A stretch of DNA of 8,600 bases, taken from positions 1 through 8,600 of the forward strand of contig UQHJ01000089.1 in assembly GCA_900540885.1 (NCBI GenBank), read 5' to 3'. Position 1 is the first letter of the stretch. Every line of letters starts with the position of its first letter. The position numbers and the translations under genes are program-made. Origin of the DNA: an uncultured Prevotella sp. (GTDB lineage: Bacteria; Bacteroidota; Bacteroidia; Bacteroidales; Bacteroidaceae). The notes below the pieces were generated by a model. That model did no database searches. It was not told the origin of the DNA and was given only the letters and a program-made list of their open reading frames with translations. This document shows, piece after piece, positions 1-5,845 of the stretch.

Positions 1-3
1 AGT

Positions 4-105
4 ATTGCCAATTTGGGGCATCGAACCCCAAGTTGGCAATGCCGACGCGGGGACGCGTCGCCCCCAGGTTAGGACGCCGCCCCCCAATTAGGGAGACACT
101 TCCCT
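4..105. repeat. Three consecutive small hairpins at the left edge
   Basis: Three inverted repeats follow each other. The first has a 15-bp stem with one G-T pair (ATTGCCAATTTGGGG at 4-18 against 26-40, loop 7 nt). The second has a perfect 7-bp stem (CGACGCG at 43-49 against 54-60, loop GGGA). The third is weaker (AGGGA at 90-94 against TCCCT at 101-105). Between them, 56-74 and 76-94 look like imperfect direct repeats of a C-rich word. No T-tract follows the strong stems, so a standard intrinsic terminator is not supported. The block may be the tail of an intergenic repeat that begins outside the window. Confidence 0.6.
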
Positions 106-312
106 TACACGTATTCTTAATTTATCTTAAACGTTTTCATGCTTTTTAGGGGGTATCATGGTAATTAAATTGTAAAAAGAAAGAAAGGTGTGTTAATAGT
201 AATAGAAGACAGAAACGTAAAATGGTGAAAAAATTAACAATTCAAAAAGGGGCATGACGCAGTTTGGCGCAAGATAAGTGTGTCATGAGACAGAGCTATT
301 GAAATATTCGCA
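106..312. other. AT-rich non-coding stretch
   Basis: No open reading frame with coding character is seen on either strand. The DNA is AT-rich and holds no repeat or stem comparable to those on either side. It lies directly upstream of the promoter at 313-344 and could contain regulator sites, but none can be named from the sequence. Confidence 0.5.
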
Positions 313-344
313 TTTGGAGGTTAAGAAATTAAGCCTTACATTTG
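313..344 (+). promoter_or_regulatory. Bacteroidetes-type promoter for the leader and winged-helix gene
   Basis: A TTTG box at 313-316 is followed, after 20 nt, by TACATTTG at 337-344. This matches the known Bacteroidetes sigma-ABfr pattern of TTTG, 19-21 nt, TAnnTTTG exactly at the conserved positions. Transcription would start near 350 and give a leader of about 190 nt before the ATG at 541. Confidence 0.65.
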
Positions 345-349
345 CAGCG

Positions 350-514
350 ATTATAAAGATAAAGGTAACCCAATGTTTGTGAAAATGTTGGAGCCAGGGT
401 GAGCAGAATGAGAGATGTATTCATTTGTCATATATTTAATCGTTTGAGCGCAAACGACACGACCATATTTTGTTTGATGTATTGTTCATCTGGCCTGCTC
501 ACCCACTTTTTTTT
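350..514 (+). ncRNA. Candidate structured leader or small RNA with terminator
   Basis: The inferred transcript contains GGGTGAGCAG (397-406), which pairs perfectly with CTGCTCACCC (495-504). The second arm is followed by eight T residues (507-514), the layout of an intrinsic terminator with an 88-nt enclosed region. Inside lies a smaller hairpin, CGTTTG/CAAACG (441-446 and 451-456). GCCAG at 393-397 could also pair with CTGGC at 490-494, giving a competing stem. The element may be an attenuator of the downstream gene or a free-standing small RNA of about 165 nt. No known riboswitch class is recognised. Start and end are inferred. Confidence 0.4.
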
Positions 515-540
515 ACAACAAAAAACAAAGGATAACTACC

Positions 541-1236
541 ATGAAAATTAGCGACAAAGGATTTATCACCATTCCACGCGCCCTCATTGCCTCTTCTAAC
601 TGGCAAGAGAAACGCTGCTTCACCGTCATCGAGGCTTACATCGACCTTCAGTTGATGGCTTATTATGGCCGCACCCCCACCGTACATAAGATTAATAACT
701 GTGAGGTGACACTGACGAAGGGACAACTCTGTACAACGCTCAACTTTTTGGCCGTGCGGTGGGGTTGCAGTATGTGTCGTGTGCGCTACTTGCTCAAGAA
801 GTTTTGTAACATGGGGCTTAGCAGGGTGGATAGCACAAAGAAGTATTCCGTAATCACTGTGGCTCAAGCATTTGAGACGGTCAGTCCACCGACTATTAGC
901 ACACCCAATAGCACGTCACTTAGCACGAATAATAAGAAGAGTAAGAAAGAAGAAGAGAGTAATTTGACAAAAACTAACCTAAAAACGTTCACAGATCATG
1001 AAGATTCCCCCTATGTGCAATCCCCTACTCGCTCCGCAGCAGCCGTCGGCACAGGCCTTGCAGCCCGACGCAGCGCAGCGAACCTCCATAGCGGCTACGG
1101 CAACTATGGCAACCGCTCCAACGGCTTCGGCAGCTATGGAACGAAGCAAGACGCTCTCGGTGAAGCCCTTGCAGGCTTCGCAGCTCGCCAAGCTGGGTAT
1201 ATCGCCAGCATGGACGGTGAAGAACCCGACTTTTAA
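541..1236 (+). CDS. Winged-helix DNA-binding protein, replication-protein-like
   Basis: The 231-residue product has an N-terminal half resembling the winged-helix domain of phage or mobile-element replication and regulatory proteins common in Bacteroidetes. The match covers about residues 55-108: a TKGQL segment, a recognition-helix region with LAVRWGCS, RVRYLLKKF, then a beta wing with DSTKKYSVITV. Residues 111-150 are Ser/Thr/Asn/Lys-rich and probably a linker. The tail from about 153 is Ala/Gly-rich with GYGNYGN and overlaps the next gene in another frame. The ATG at 541 is preceded by a weak AAAGGA (526-531). The leader contains a terminator-like structure, so expression may be attenuated. 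Likely role: binding DNA of an accessory element. This is inferred from fold resemblance; no catalytic domain is present and the target is unknown. Confidence 0.6.
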   Translation: MKISDKGFITIPRALIASSNWQEKRCFTVIEAYIDLQLMAYYGRTPTVHKINNCEVTLTKGQLCTTLNFLAVRWGCSMCRVRYLLKKFCNMGLSRVDSTKKYSVITVAQAFETVSPPTISTPNSTSLSTNNKKSKKEEESNLTKTNLKTFTDHEDSPYVQSPTRSAAAVGTGLAARRSAANLHSGYGNYGNRSNGFGSYGTKQDALGEALAGFAARQAGYIASMDGEEPDF

Positions 1237-1945
1237 TGACTTGATGCAGAATTATTCACCGCGCAACTGGGGCGTGGTGGCCGACTCGCCTTGGCGGGCT
1301 TATCGTTGGCAGTGTCCGACGGTGGCAGCCTTGGCCGAGTTGTATGGAGCGGCGTGTCCGAAGATGTGGATGGACGAACAGGTGACGCACTTGTTTCTTA
1401 CCTCGCAGTGTCGCGACGCTTCGCAGGCGGAGGCTCAGGTGGGTCCGTTTGTGGCAGCCTTTACGGGTACGGTGGCGGGCTATAAGTTGAGCGAGGTGAT
1501 GCTCTTCTTCGCCCGTTATAAGGCGGGGGTGTACGGCCAATCGTTTGCGGCCTTCGACGTGAGGAATGTCGGTCAGACGTTTCACCACGACTTCTTGAAG
1601 GATCGCCGACGCGAGCTGACGCTCATGGAGGAGCGCGACGCAGCCGAACGCATGATGCACGAGAGGGAACTGCGTCAGGACCATGCCTTGTCGCGTGAGG
1701 CTTACTTTGCCTTGCGCCCTACGGACGTGATTCACTTGGTGGTGGAGTTGAATCCTTCGTTGCCAGCTTCGTGGCTGAAGGGTACGGCTGCCTTATTCGG
1801 ACTCGCTGACACAGAGGCGCTGACGGGGGCTATTACGAAGCGGGAGTGGCTCGAAGTGGACGTACCCTTTGCCAATATGGGGCGCATCGTGGAGTTAGGG
1901 TGTCGTGGGGCTTGGCGCGTACTTGACTCGGCATTGAGACGTTAG
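1136..1945 (+). CDS. Unrecognised protein, Bacteroidetes accessory-element type
   Basis: From ATG 1136 the product is 269 residues and mostly helical in appearance. It has no signal peptide and no catalytic motif that I recognise. The most family-like core is KLSEVMLFFARYKAG at residues 117-131. A strongly charged Arg/Glu helix (about 156-184) follows it. From memory it resembles an uncharacterised family (possibly DUF6633) found in Bacteroidetes accessory regions, but this is not certain. The start is unsettled. The frame is open from 983 with an ATG at 998, and codon choice looks like the rest of the gene from about 1136. ATG 1244, 8 nt after the winged-helix stop, would remove the overlap. 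It is probably co-transcribed with the winged-helix gene. Confidence 0.6.
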   Translation: MERSKTLSVKPLQASQLAKLGISPAWTVKNPTFNDLMQNYSPRNWGVVADSPWRAYRWQCPTVAALAELYGAACPKMWMDEQVTHLFLTSQCRDASQAEAQVGPFVAAFTGTVAGYKLSEVMLFFARYKAGVYGQSFAAFDVRNVGQTFHHDFLKDRRRELTLMEERDAAERMMHERELRQDHALSREAYFALRPTDVIHLVVELNPSLPASWLKGTAALFGLADTEALTGAITKREWLEVDVPFANMGRIVELGCRGAWRVLDSALRR

Positions 1946-1989
1946 TGGGCTCTACAGATTTTCATCTAACCATTTATCTTTTTTTTACC

Positions 1990-2160
1990 ATGAAAAGGTC
2001 ATCTACTATATGTAAAGAGCGCATGGCACGTGAATTGATGCGTGCGCATTACGAACCGGGCAATCAGTCGCGGTCTATCAAATATGTGTGGCGACGGTAT
2101 GCGTTGCCCGAAATGGGTGTGTGTTACAATACGTTCCTACGGCTCGTAAGAGGGAGCTAA
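1990..2160 (+). CDS. Very small basic protein of unknown function
   Basis: The product is 56 residues with 12 Lys/Arg and only 4 Glu, so it could bind nucleic acid. Two helical segments can be seen, ERMARELMRAH (10-20) and SIKYVWRRYALPEMG (29-43), followed by YNTFLRLV, a shape compatible with a short helix-turn-helix. The frame is also open from a GTG at 1945 that overlaps the preceding stop. ATG 1990 is preferred because the extra residues look non-coding and the context TTACCATG resembles that of the first gene (CTACCATG). It is the last gene of the plus-strand trio and points at the large palindrome. It could be a remnant; coding is moderately supported. Confidence 0.5.
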   Translation: MKRSSTICKERMARELMRAHYEPGNQSRSIKYVWRRYALPEMGVCYNTFLRLVRGS

Positions 2161-2216
2161 ACTCTTCAAAACGTGAAATTCTGGTTGTGTTGCGTAACGA
2201 ATGGCGTGGGTAAACA

Positions 2217-2454
2217 GCAATTTATCGGCCTAACGAGAATGAACATTAACGAAAAAAATTAATGAAATAATTAATGTTCAATTAATGATAATTAATGTTC
2301 AAAACAAAGCGCGAAGCGCATAACATAAATAGTTAACGTTTAAGTTTAGGCGCGCTTCGCGCATTGTTTTGAACATTAATTATCATTAATTGAACATTAA
2401 TTATTTCATTAATTTTTTTCGTTAATGTTCATTCTCGTTAGGCCGATAAATTGC
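2217..2454. repeat. Large near-perfect palindrome (fold-back element)
   Basis: Arms 2217-2319 and 2352-2454 are complementary over 103 bp with one mismatch (2308 against 2363), around a 32-nt loop. Each arm holds several copies of GAACATTAA or ATTAATG and ends inward in a GC-rich GCGCGAAGCGC word. No coding frame is present. It fills almost the whole spacer between two convergent genes, so its RNA hairpin could stop transcription from both sides. GCAATTT occurs at the left tip (2217-2223) and again at the right edge (2453-2459), a possible but weak target duplication. A shorter relative occurs at 6588-6661. Confidence 0.9.
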
Positions 2455-2473
2455 AATTTGTAGGACCTACTTA

Positions 2474-2983
2474 CTATTGTAGTTTTTCTTTGATGTAGGC
2501 AGTAACGTCTTCGCCTACTGAGGGGTGGATAAAGGGGTAGACGGGGGTTGAAGTGTCGAGAATGTATTCATAGCCGTGTTCGAGTCCGACGGCGCGGATA
2601 GCGGCATTGATGTTTTGCCGTATGGGGCGCAGCATCTCCGCTTCGGCTTGTCGGAGCAGACTATCGGCTTGCTGACGAAATCGAATTCCTTTCTGCAACG
2701 ACTCTTGTAGGTCGGCTTGGCGCTTGGCTAAGATATTGGGCGTGAACTGCTTCTGCCCTTGGAGGTATTCGGCATATTGACGTCGGAAACTTGACTCGTT
2801 GTACTCCGCTTCAATAGCGTACTTCGCACGGAGTTTCTCCATGTTGGTCTGCACTTCGGCATAGGCGGGAAGGATGTGGAGGAGGGAGTCGACATTGACG
2901 TAACCAAAACGCACACTACTCTGTGCCGTGGCGGTCAGGGCAAAGAGTGAAAAAACGAAGAATAAAGATAAAAGGTTTTTCAT
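2474..2983 (-). CDS. OmpH/Skp-family periplasmic chaperone
   Basis: The 169-residue product starts with a signal peptide (residues 1-20, ending TATA before QSS). A short strand segment FGYVNVDSLL follows. Residues about 42-118 form a long charged, Gln-rich helical stretch expected to make the coiled-coil tentacle of Skp/OmpH proteins. The C-terminal part, with PIRQNINAAIRAVGLEHGYEYILD, is the typical closing segment of the family. Length fits the family. Skp-like chaperones form trimers that hold unfolded outer-membrane proteins in the periplasm. The gene is last of four co-directional folding genes, 132 bp after the secreted FKBP gene. That spacer is filled by a hairpin repeat, so coupling to the upstream gene is uncertain. 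Family assignment is strong; the exact client range is inferred. Confidence 0.88.
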   Translation of the reverse strand: MKNLLSLFFVFSLFALTATAQSSVRFGYVNVDSLLHILPAYAEVQTNMEKLRAKYAIEAEYNESSFRRQYAEYLQGQKQFTPNILAKRQADLQESLQKGIRFRQQADSLLRQAEAEMLRPIRQNINAAIRAVGLEHGYEYILDTSTPVYPFIHPSVGEDVTAYIKEKLQ

Positions 2984-3004
2984 TTTTTAGTTAACGAGAG
3001 AAGG

Positions 3005-3113
3005 AAATGTGCAAATGTGCAAATGTGCAAATGTGCGAATAATATAATGCTTTTATAACAAAGCGTACAAAGGCGATCATTCGCACATTTGCACATTCGC
3101 ACATTTGCACATT
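3005..3113. repeat. GTGCAAAT-type inverted repeat between skp-like and FKBP genes
   Basis: Four tandem copies of AAATGTGC (3005-3036) plus GAAT form the left arm. The right arm, 3079-3113, is its reverse complement over 35 bp with one mismatch (3098). The 38-nt loop carries TACAAAGGCGA (3066-3076). The right arm ends 2 nt from the stop codon of the FKBP gene at 3116, so the structure immediately follows that gene in its transcript. There is no T-tract in the reading direction. It may stabilise the upstream mRNA end or reduce read-through into the chaperone gene. Confidence 0.85.
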
Positions 3114-3115
3114 AA

Positions 3116-4006
3116 CTACTTCTTCACCTTCATCACTTCAACGGTGAAGATGAGAGTAGAGTTGCCAGGGATAGTAGCGCCTTGGCCGCGTTCGCCATAG
3201 CCGAGTTCAGATGGGATATAGAGTTCCCAGATAGAACCTTCAGGCATGAGGGTGAGTGCTTCCTTCCAACCCTTGATTACTTGGTCAGGACGGAAAGTGG
3301 CAGCCTTGCCGCGCTTGTAAGAAGAGTCGAATACGGTGCCGTCGATGAGCTTGCCTTCGTAGTTAACTTCTACTTCGGTAGAGTCAGTGGCGATAGCACC
3401 TGTGCCCTTGGTGACGATCTTGTACTGAAGGCCGCTGGGGAGAGTTACAACGCCCTTCTGCTTCTTATTATTGGCAAGCCAAGCGAGGTTTTTGGCCTTA
3501 TACGTTTCACTTTGATAGCGGAACTGTCCTTCAACGATTTTCATGGCACTGTCGCGTGTCATGGTAGCACCGTGGCCGAGGGCAGCAGCAGAGAGGCCGC
3601 GTTCGAACTCAGCTTCGCTTACGAAAGTTGAGTCGCCACCCGCCTGCTTACTAATCATGGGGAGGTTGCGCTGATTGATCTTAGCGATCTGGAGTCCAGC
3701 AGCTACAGCAGCTGCCTTCTTCTGTTCAGCTTCGCTCATGTGAGAGTTCATTGCTTCAATGGCTACGCTTACGTAAGCAGTGTCAACGCCGAGCTGGCTA
3801 ACCATGTATTGTTTGAGGCTTTCGCCTTGTGCTACACCGAGCGCATAGCTAAAGGTCTTGCCGTCTACGCTTTTGAGTGCGGGAGTGAGTGTGGCTGCGG
3901 GAATGGCTTTCTTTCCGCCCTTCTTACCACCCTTTTTGCCTCCCTTTTGTGCCATAGCACCTGTGCAGCAAAGGGCTGCAAGGAGAAGGATATAGAGCTT
4001 TTTCAT
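3116..4006 (-). CDS. Secreted FKBP-type peptidyl-prolyl isomerase with Lys/Gly tract
   Basis: The 296-residue product catalyses cis-trans isomerisation of proline bonds. A signal peptide (1-19, ending AMA) is followed by an unusual tract of three GGKK units (22-33). Residues about 50-175 form the helical FKBP_N region used for dimerisation in Mip/FkpA-like proteins. The FKBP domain spans about 188-295, with active-site residues in place: Y216, F226-D227, V243-I244, W247, Y270 and F287. Expected location is the periplasm, because the leader has no lipobox cysteine. It lies 83 bp downstream of the lipoprotein FKBP gene and upstream of the skp-like gene, probably in one transcription unit. The Lys/Gly tract may bind acidic surfaces, which is inference. 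Family assignment is strong. Confidence 0.92.
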   Translation of the reverse strand: MKKLYILLLAALCCTGAMAQKGGKKGGKKGGKKAIPAATLTPALKSVDGKTFSYALGVAQGESLKQYMVSQLGVDTAYVSVAIEAMNSHMSEAEQKKAAAVAAGLQIAKINQRNLPMISKQAGGDSTFVSEAEFERGLSAAALGHGATMTRDSAMKIVEGQFRYQSETYKAKNLAWLANNKKQKGVVTLPSGLQYKIVTKGTGAIATDSTEVEVNYEGKLIDGTVFDSSYKRGKAATFRPDQVIKGWKEALTLMPEGSIWELYIPSELGYGERGQGATIPGNSTLIFTVEVMKVKK

Positions 4007-4033
4007 TTTTTATTTTGGAGATTTTTTGGGGGG

Positions 4034-4079
4034 TGACAAGTTGATGAATTAACGGGTAAGTTACTTTATCAACTTGTCA
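4034..4079. repeat. ACGGGTAAGTT-type inverted repeat, copy 1
   Basis: TGACAAGTTGAT (4034-4045) and its perfect complement ATCAACTTGTCA (4068-4079) enclose ACGGGTAAGTT (4052-4062). The same 11-bp core, flanked by similar GTTGACAAGTT words, occurs in opposite orientation at 5750-5824, so this is a small repeat family. It occupies the spacer between two FKBP genes. No T-tract follows on the minus strand, so it is not a standard terminator. Confidence 0.75.
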
Positions 4080-4089
4080 ACTAAAAAGA

Positions 4090-4950
4090 TTACTTATTGA
4101 CCTTAACGAGTGTAACCTTGAAGGTAAGGGCTGCGAAGGGAGGGATGGGGCCTGTACCTTGTTCACCGTAAGCAAGGTTGTAAGGGATGTAAACTTCCCA
4201 AGTAGAACCTACGCCCATTTTAGGAATGGCGATGCTCCAGCCCTTGATAACGTTGCGAAGGCTAAAGGTAGCGACGCCACCAGGTTGCTTGTCAGAAGTA
4301 TCGAACACGGTGCCGTTGGTCAATCTGCCTTCGTACTTAACCGTTACAGAGTCAGTAGCCGTGCAGTGTTCGTCAGTACCTGCAGCGAGTTGCTTACCAT
4401 ATATGCCGCTGCCGAGGGCTACTACGCCAGGCTGCTTAGCCATCTTCTGCATGTAGGCTTCGCTCTCTTGCTTCTTGCTGCCGAACATGTAGTCCATGAT
4501 AGCCTTTTGTGCGCCTTCCTTGTCGATTACTTTGCCGTTAATCTTGAGTGCGCTCTTGCCCTTGGCAGAAGCCATGAAGCCAGCTATGAAGTTCTTAACG
4601 CTAACCTTCTTGGTAGAGTCGCCTTGGAATACTTGTTGTTCGATCATAGGCATCTGCATCTTGGTCTGTAAGCCTTGCATTACGCCCATGTAGTAAGCCA
4701 TCTTCTTCTTATCATCGGCAGCGTTCATACCCTCGAGGTAACCTTTGAGGAGTTCGTCGACGTAAGCAGAGTCGCTACCTGACTGTGCGAGGTAGTTTTC
4801 GAAATCGGTCTTTGATTGTGACATGGCCATACCCATTTCGTAGCTGAGGGTATCGATGTCGGTCTTGAGATTGGCACGGGGAGAACCGTTGTTGCAGCTT
4901 GTGAAGAGGGCTGTCATAGCCACTGCTGCTGCGAAGAATATCTTTTTCAT
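4090..4950 (-). CDS. Lipoprotein FKBP-type peptidyl-prolyl isomerase
   Basis: The 286-residue product begins with a lipoprotein signal: lysines, a hydrophobic stretch, then LFTSC with lipidation cysteine C19. The next residues, NNGS, lack the acidic motif known to send Bacteroidetes lipoproteins to the cell surface, so a periplasm-facing anchor is more likely. Residues about 33-170 are the helical FKBP_N-like region, rich in Met and Lys. The FKBP domain spans about 174-285 and keeps Y206, F216-D217, V234-I235, W238, Y261 and F277, so isomerase activity is expected. It is the middle isomerase of three and is clearly related to the secreted neighbour. The spacer upstream holds a repeat plus the terminator of the fklB-like gene, so its own promoter may lie there, although no good -7 box was found. 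Confidence 0.92.
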   Translation of the reverse strand: MKKIFFAAAVAMTALFTSCNNGSPRANLKTDIDTLSYEMGMAMSQSKTDFENYLAQSGSDSAYVDELLKGYLEGMNAADDKKKMAYYMGVMQGLQTKMQMPMIEQQVFQGDSTKKVSVKNFIAGFMASAKGKSALKINGKVIDKEGAQKAIMDYMFGSKKQESEAYMQKMAKQPGVVALGSGIYGKQLAAGTDEHCTATDSVTVKYEGRLTNGTVFDTSDKQPGGVATFSLRNVIKGWSIAIPKMGVGSTWEVYIPYNLAYGEQGTGPIPPFAALTFKVTLVKVNK

Positions 4951-4968
4951 TGCGAATATTTTTTAATA

Positions 4969-5016
4969 TACAAAGGCGACAATTTGCACATTTGCACATT
5001 CTCACATTTGCACATT
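4969..5016. repeat. Half copy of the GTGCAAAT-type repeat
   Basis: TACAAAGGCGA (4969-4979) followed by repeated TTTGCACA words matches the loop and right arm of the element at 3005-3113. The left arm is missing, so it cannot form the long hairpin alone. It abuts the terminator hairpin at 5017-5040. Confidence 0.75.
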
Positions 5017-5040
5017 AGAAAAGTGCCTAAGCACTTTTCT
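5017..5040 (-). terminator. Terminator hairpin after the fklB-like gene
   Basis: AGAAAAGTGC (5017-5026) and GCACTTTTCT (5031-5040) form a perfect 10-bp stem with a 4-nt loop, 1 nt beyond the TAA of the gene at 5042. On the minus strand the second arm contains TTTT close to the stem end, compatible with an intrinsic terminator. The symmetric sequence could work both ways. It suggests the fklB-like gene is at least partly transcribed on its own. Confidence 0.6.
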
Positions 5041-5041
5041 C

Positions 5042-5629
5042 TTATTTTTCAATTGAGATGAGTTCTACATCGAAGATGAGTGCTGCGTAGGGAGGAATAG
5101 CCTGACCTGCGCCTTGTTCGCCGTAAGCGAGGTTGTAAGGAATGAAGAAGCGGTACTTAGCACCTTCCTTCATGAGTTGTACACCTTCGGTCCAACCAGG
5201 GATAACGCCGTTGAGGGGGAATACAGCGGGTTCGCCACGGCGGTAAGAAGAGTCGAACACTTGACCATTGGTGAGTGTACCTTCGTAGTGACACTTTACG
5301 CGGTCGGTAGCGAGGGGTTGTGCGCCTGTACCTTCTGTGATAACGGTGTACTGCAAACCGCTTGGGAGTACCGTTACGCCTTCCTTCTTGGCATTCTCGG
5401 CTAAGAAGCGTTCGCCTTCTTCGCGAATGGCGCGAGTGGCCTCTTCTTGTTGCTTCTGAATGAAGTTGTTAACTAATTGTTGTGCCTCTTGGTCGGTGAG
5501 TTTGCAGGTCTGGCCCGTTACCACATCGTTGAGGGCTTGTGAGAAGTCGCTTACGTTGAGGTCCTTCACACCCATGCCTTTAAGGTTGTGACCAATGACC
5601 ATGCCGAGGGCATAACTTAAGTTTTCCAT
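5042..5629 (-). CDS. fklB: Cytoplasmic FKBP-type peptidyl-prolyl isomerase, FklB-like
   Basis: The 195-residue product lacks a signal peptide: ATG is followed at once by ENLSYALGMVIGHNL, the usual beginning of the N-terminal helical domain of FKBP22/FklB proteins. A charged helix (about 45-82) leads to the FKBP domain (about 85-194). Active-site residues Y115, F125-D126, V142-I143, W146, Y169 and F186 are present. The enzyme should isomerise proline bonds in the cytoplasm, probably as a V-shaped dimer as in E. coli FKBP22. It is first of the minus-strand folding cluster. It has its own promoter candidate about 55 bp upstream and a terminator hairpin 1 nt after its stop. It is likely paralogous to the two exported FKBPs downstream, with which it shares long C-terminal motifs such as YIPYNLAYGEQG in the lipoprotein. 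Confidence 0.93.
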   Translation of the reverse strand: MENLSYALGMVIGHNLKGMGVKDLNVSDFSQALNDVVTGQTCKLTDQEAQQLVNNFIQKQQEEATRAIREEGERFLAENAKKEGVTVLPSGLQYTVITEGTGAQPLATDRVKCHYEGTLTNGQVFDSSYRRGEPAVFPLNGVIPGWTEGVQLMKEGAKYRFFIPYNLAYGEQGAGQAIPPYAALIFDVELISIEK

Positions 5630-5684
5630 AAAAAAAGTGATATAATATATGTTTGTTTGTGTTGATTGTCACTTGATTGAACTG

Positions 5685-5692
5685 CAAAAGTA
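5685..5692 (-). promoter_or_regulatory. -7 box of the fklB-like gene promoter
   Basis: On the minus strand this reads TACTTTTG, an exact TAnnTTTG, followed by CAG. Transcription would start near 5678, about 48 nt before the ATG at 5629. The -33 position (around 5713-5716) does not show a clear TTTG. Confidence 0.5.
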
Positions 5693-5734
5693 CAATTTAT
5701 TTGTAAGGAATGTGCGTAGTGGGTTTATTTTTTG

Positions 5735-5742
5735 TACTTTTG
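5735..5742 (+). promoter_or_regulatory. -7 box of the sirtuin gene promoter
   Basis: TACTTTTG is an exact TAnnTTTG. It is the mirror image of the box at 5685-5692: CAAAAGTACAA at 5685-5695 and TTGTACTTTTG at 5732-5742 form an 11-bp inverted repeat. The -33 region (around 5711-5714, TGTG) is poor. The start would be near 5749, leaving a leader of about 97 nt that contains the repeat at 5750-5824. Confidence 0.45.
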
Positions 5743-5749
5743 GTTGGTG

Positions 5750-5824
5750 AGTTAACGAGTTGACGAGGAAGTTTTCTTTTAACAAACTTACCCGTAAACT
5801 TGTCAACTTGTTAACTCGTTAACT
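5750..5824. repeat. ACGGGTAAGTT-type inverted repeat, copy 2
   Basis: AGTTAACGAGTTGAC (5750-5764) pairs with 5810-5824 with one mismatch, or in a slipped register with 5802-5816. The interior holds AACTTACCCGT (5785-5795), the reverse complement of the core in the repeat at 4034-4079. It lies within the expected sirtuin leader and ends 21 nt before the ATG. Confidence 0.7.
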
Positions 5825-5832
5825 AAAAAACT

Positions 5833-5839
5833 AAGGAGG
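5833..5839 (+). promoter_or_regulatory. Strong Shine-Dalgarno site of the sirtuin gene
   Basis: AAGGAGG sits 6 nt before ATG 5846. A full Shine-Dalgarno sequence is unusual in Bacteroidetes, where most genes lack one, and none of the other genes here has a comparable site. It fixes the start codon and suggests efficient initiation. Confidence 0.75.
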
Positions 5840-5845
5840 AAGCAA

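Noticed and set aside
499..867. Minus-strand frame of 122 codons over the winged-helix gene
   Set aside because: It lies opposite a gene with recognisable domain motifs and its translation has no family-like pattern.
1256..1735. Minus-strand frame of 159 codons opposite the second plus-strand gene
   Set aside because: His/Arg-rich translation typical of an antisense shadow of a GC-rich gene; the plus frame shows consistent codon use and helices.
541..2160. Complete integrated mobile element or prophage
   Set aside because: The three genes look like accessory-element genes, but no integrase, relaxase, transposase, phage structural gene or paired attachment sites are visible.
3005..3036. Possible CRISPR-like array from regular AAATGTGC units
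   Set aside because: Units are 8 bp, directly adjacent and without spacers; it is a tandem repeat forming one arm of a hairpin.
3041..3078. Promoter for the skp-like gene within the repeat loop
   Set aside because: On the minus strand TTTG is followed about 21 nt later by TATATTAT, which misses the conserved TTTG of the -7 box; too weak to call.
3182..3631. Plus-strand frames opposite the FKBP genes (also 3740-4036, 4159-4671 and 5114-5404)
   Set aside because: They mirror well-supported FKBP coding sequence; their translations have no signal, motif or promoter.
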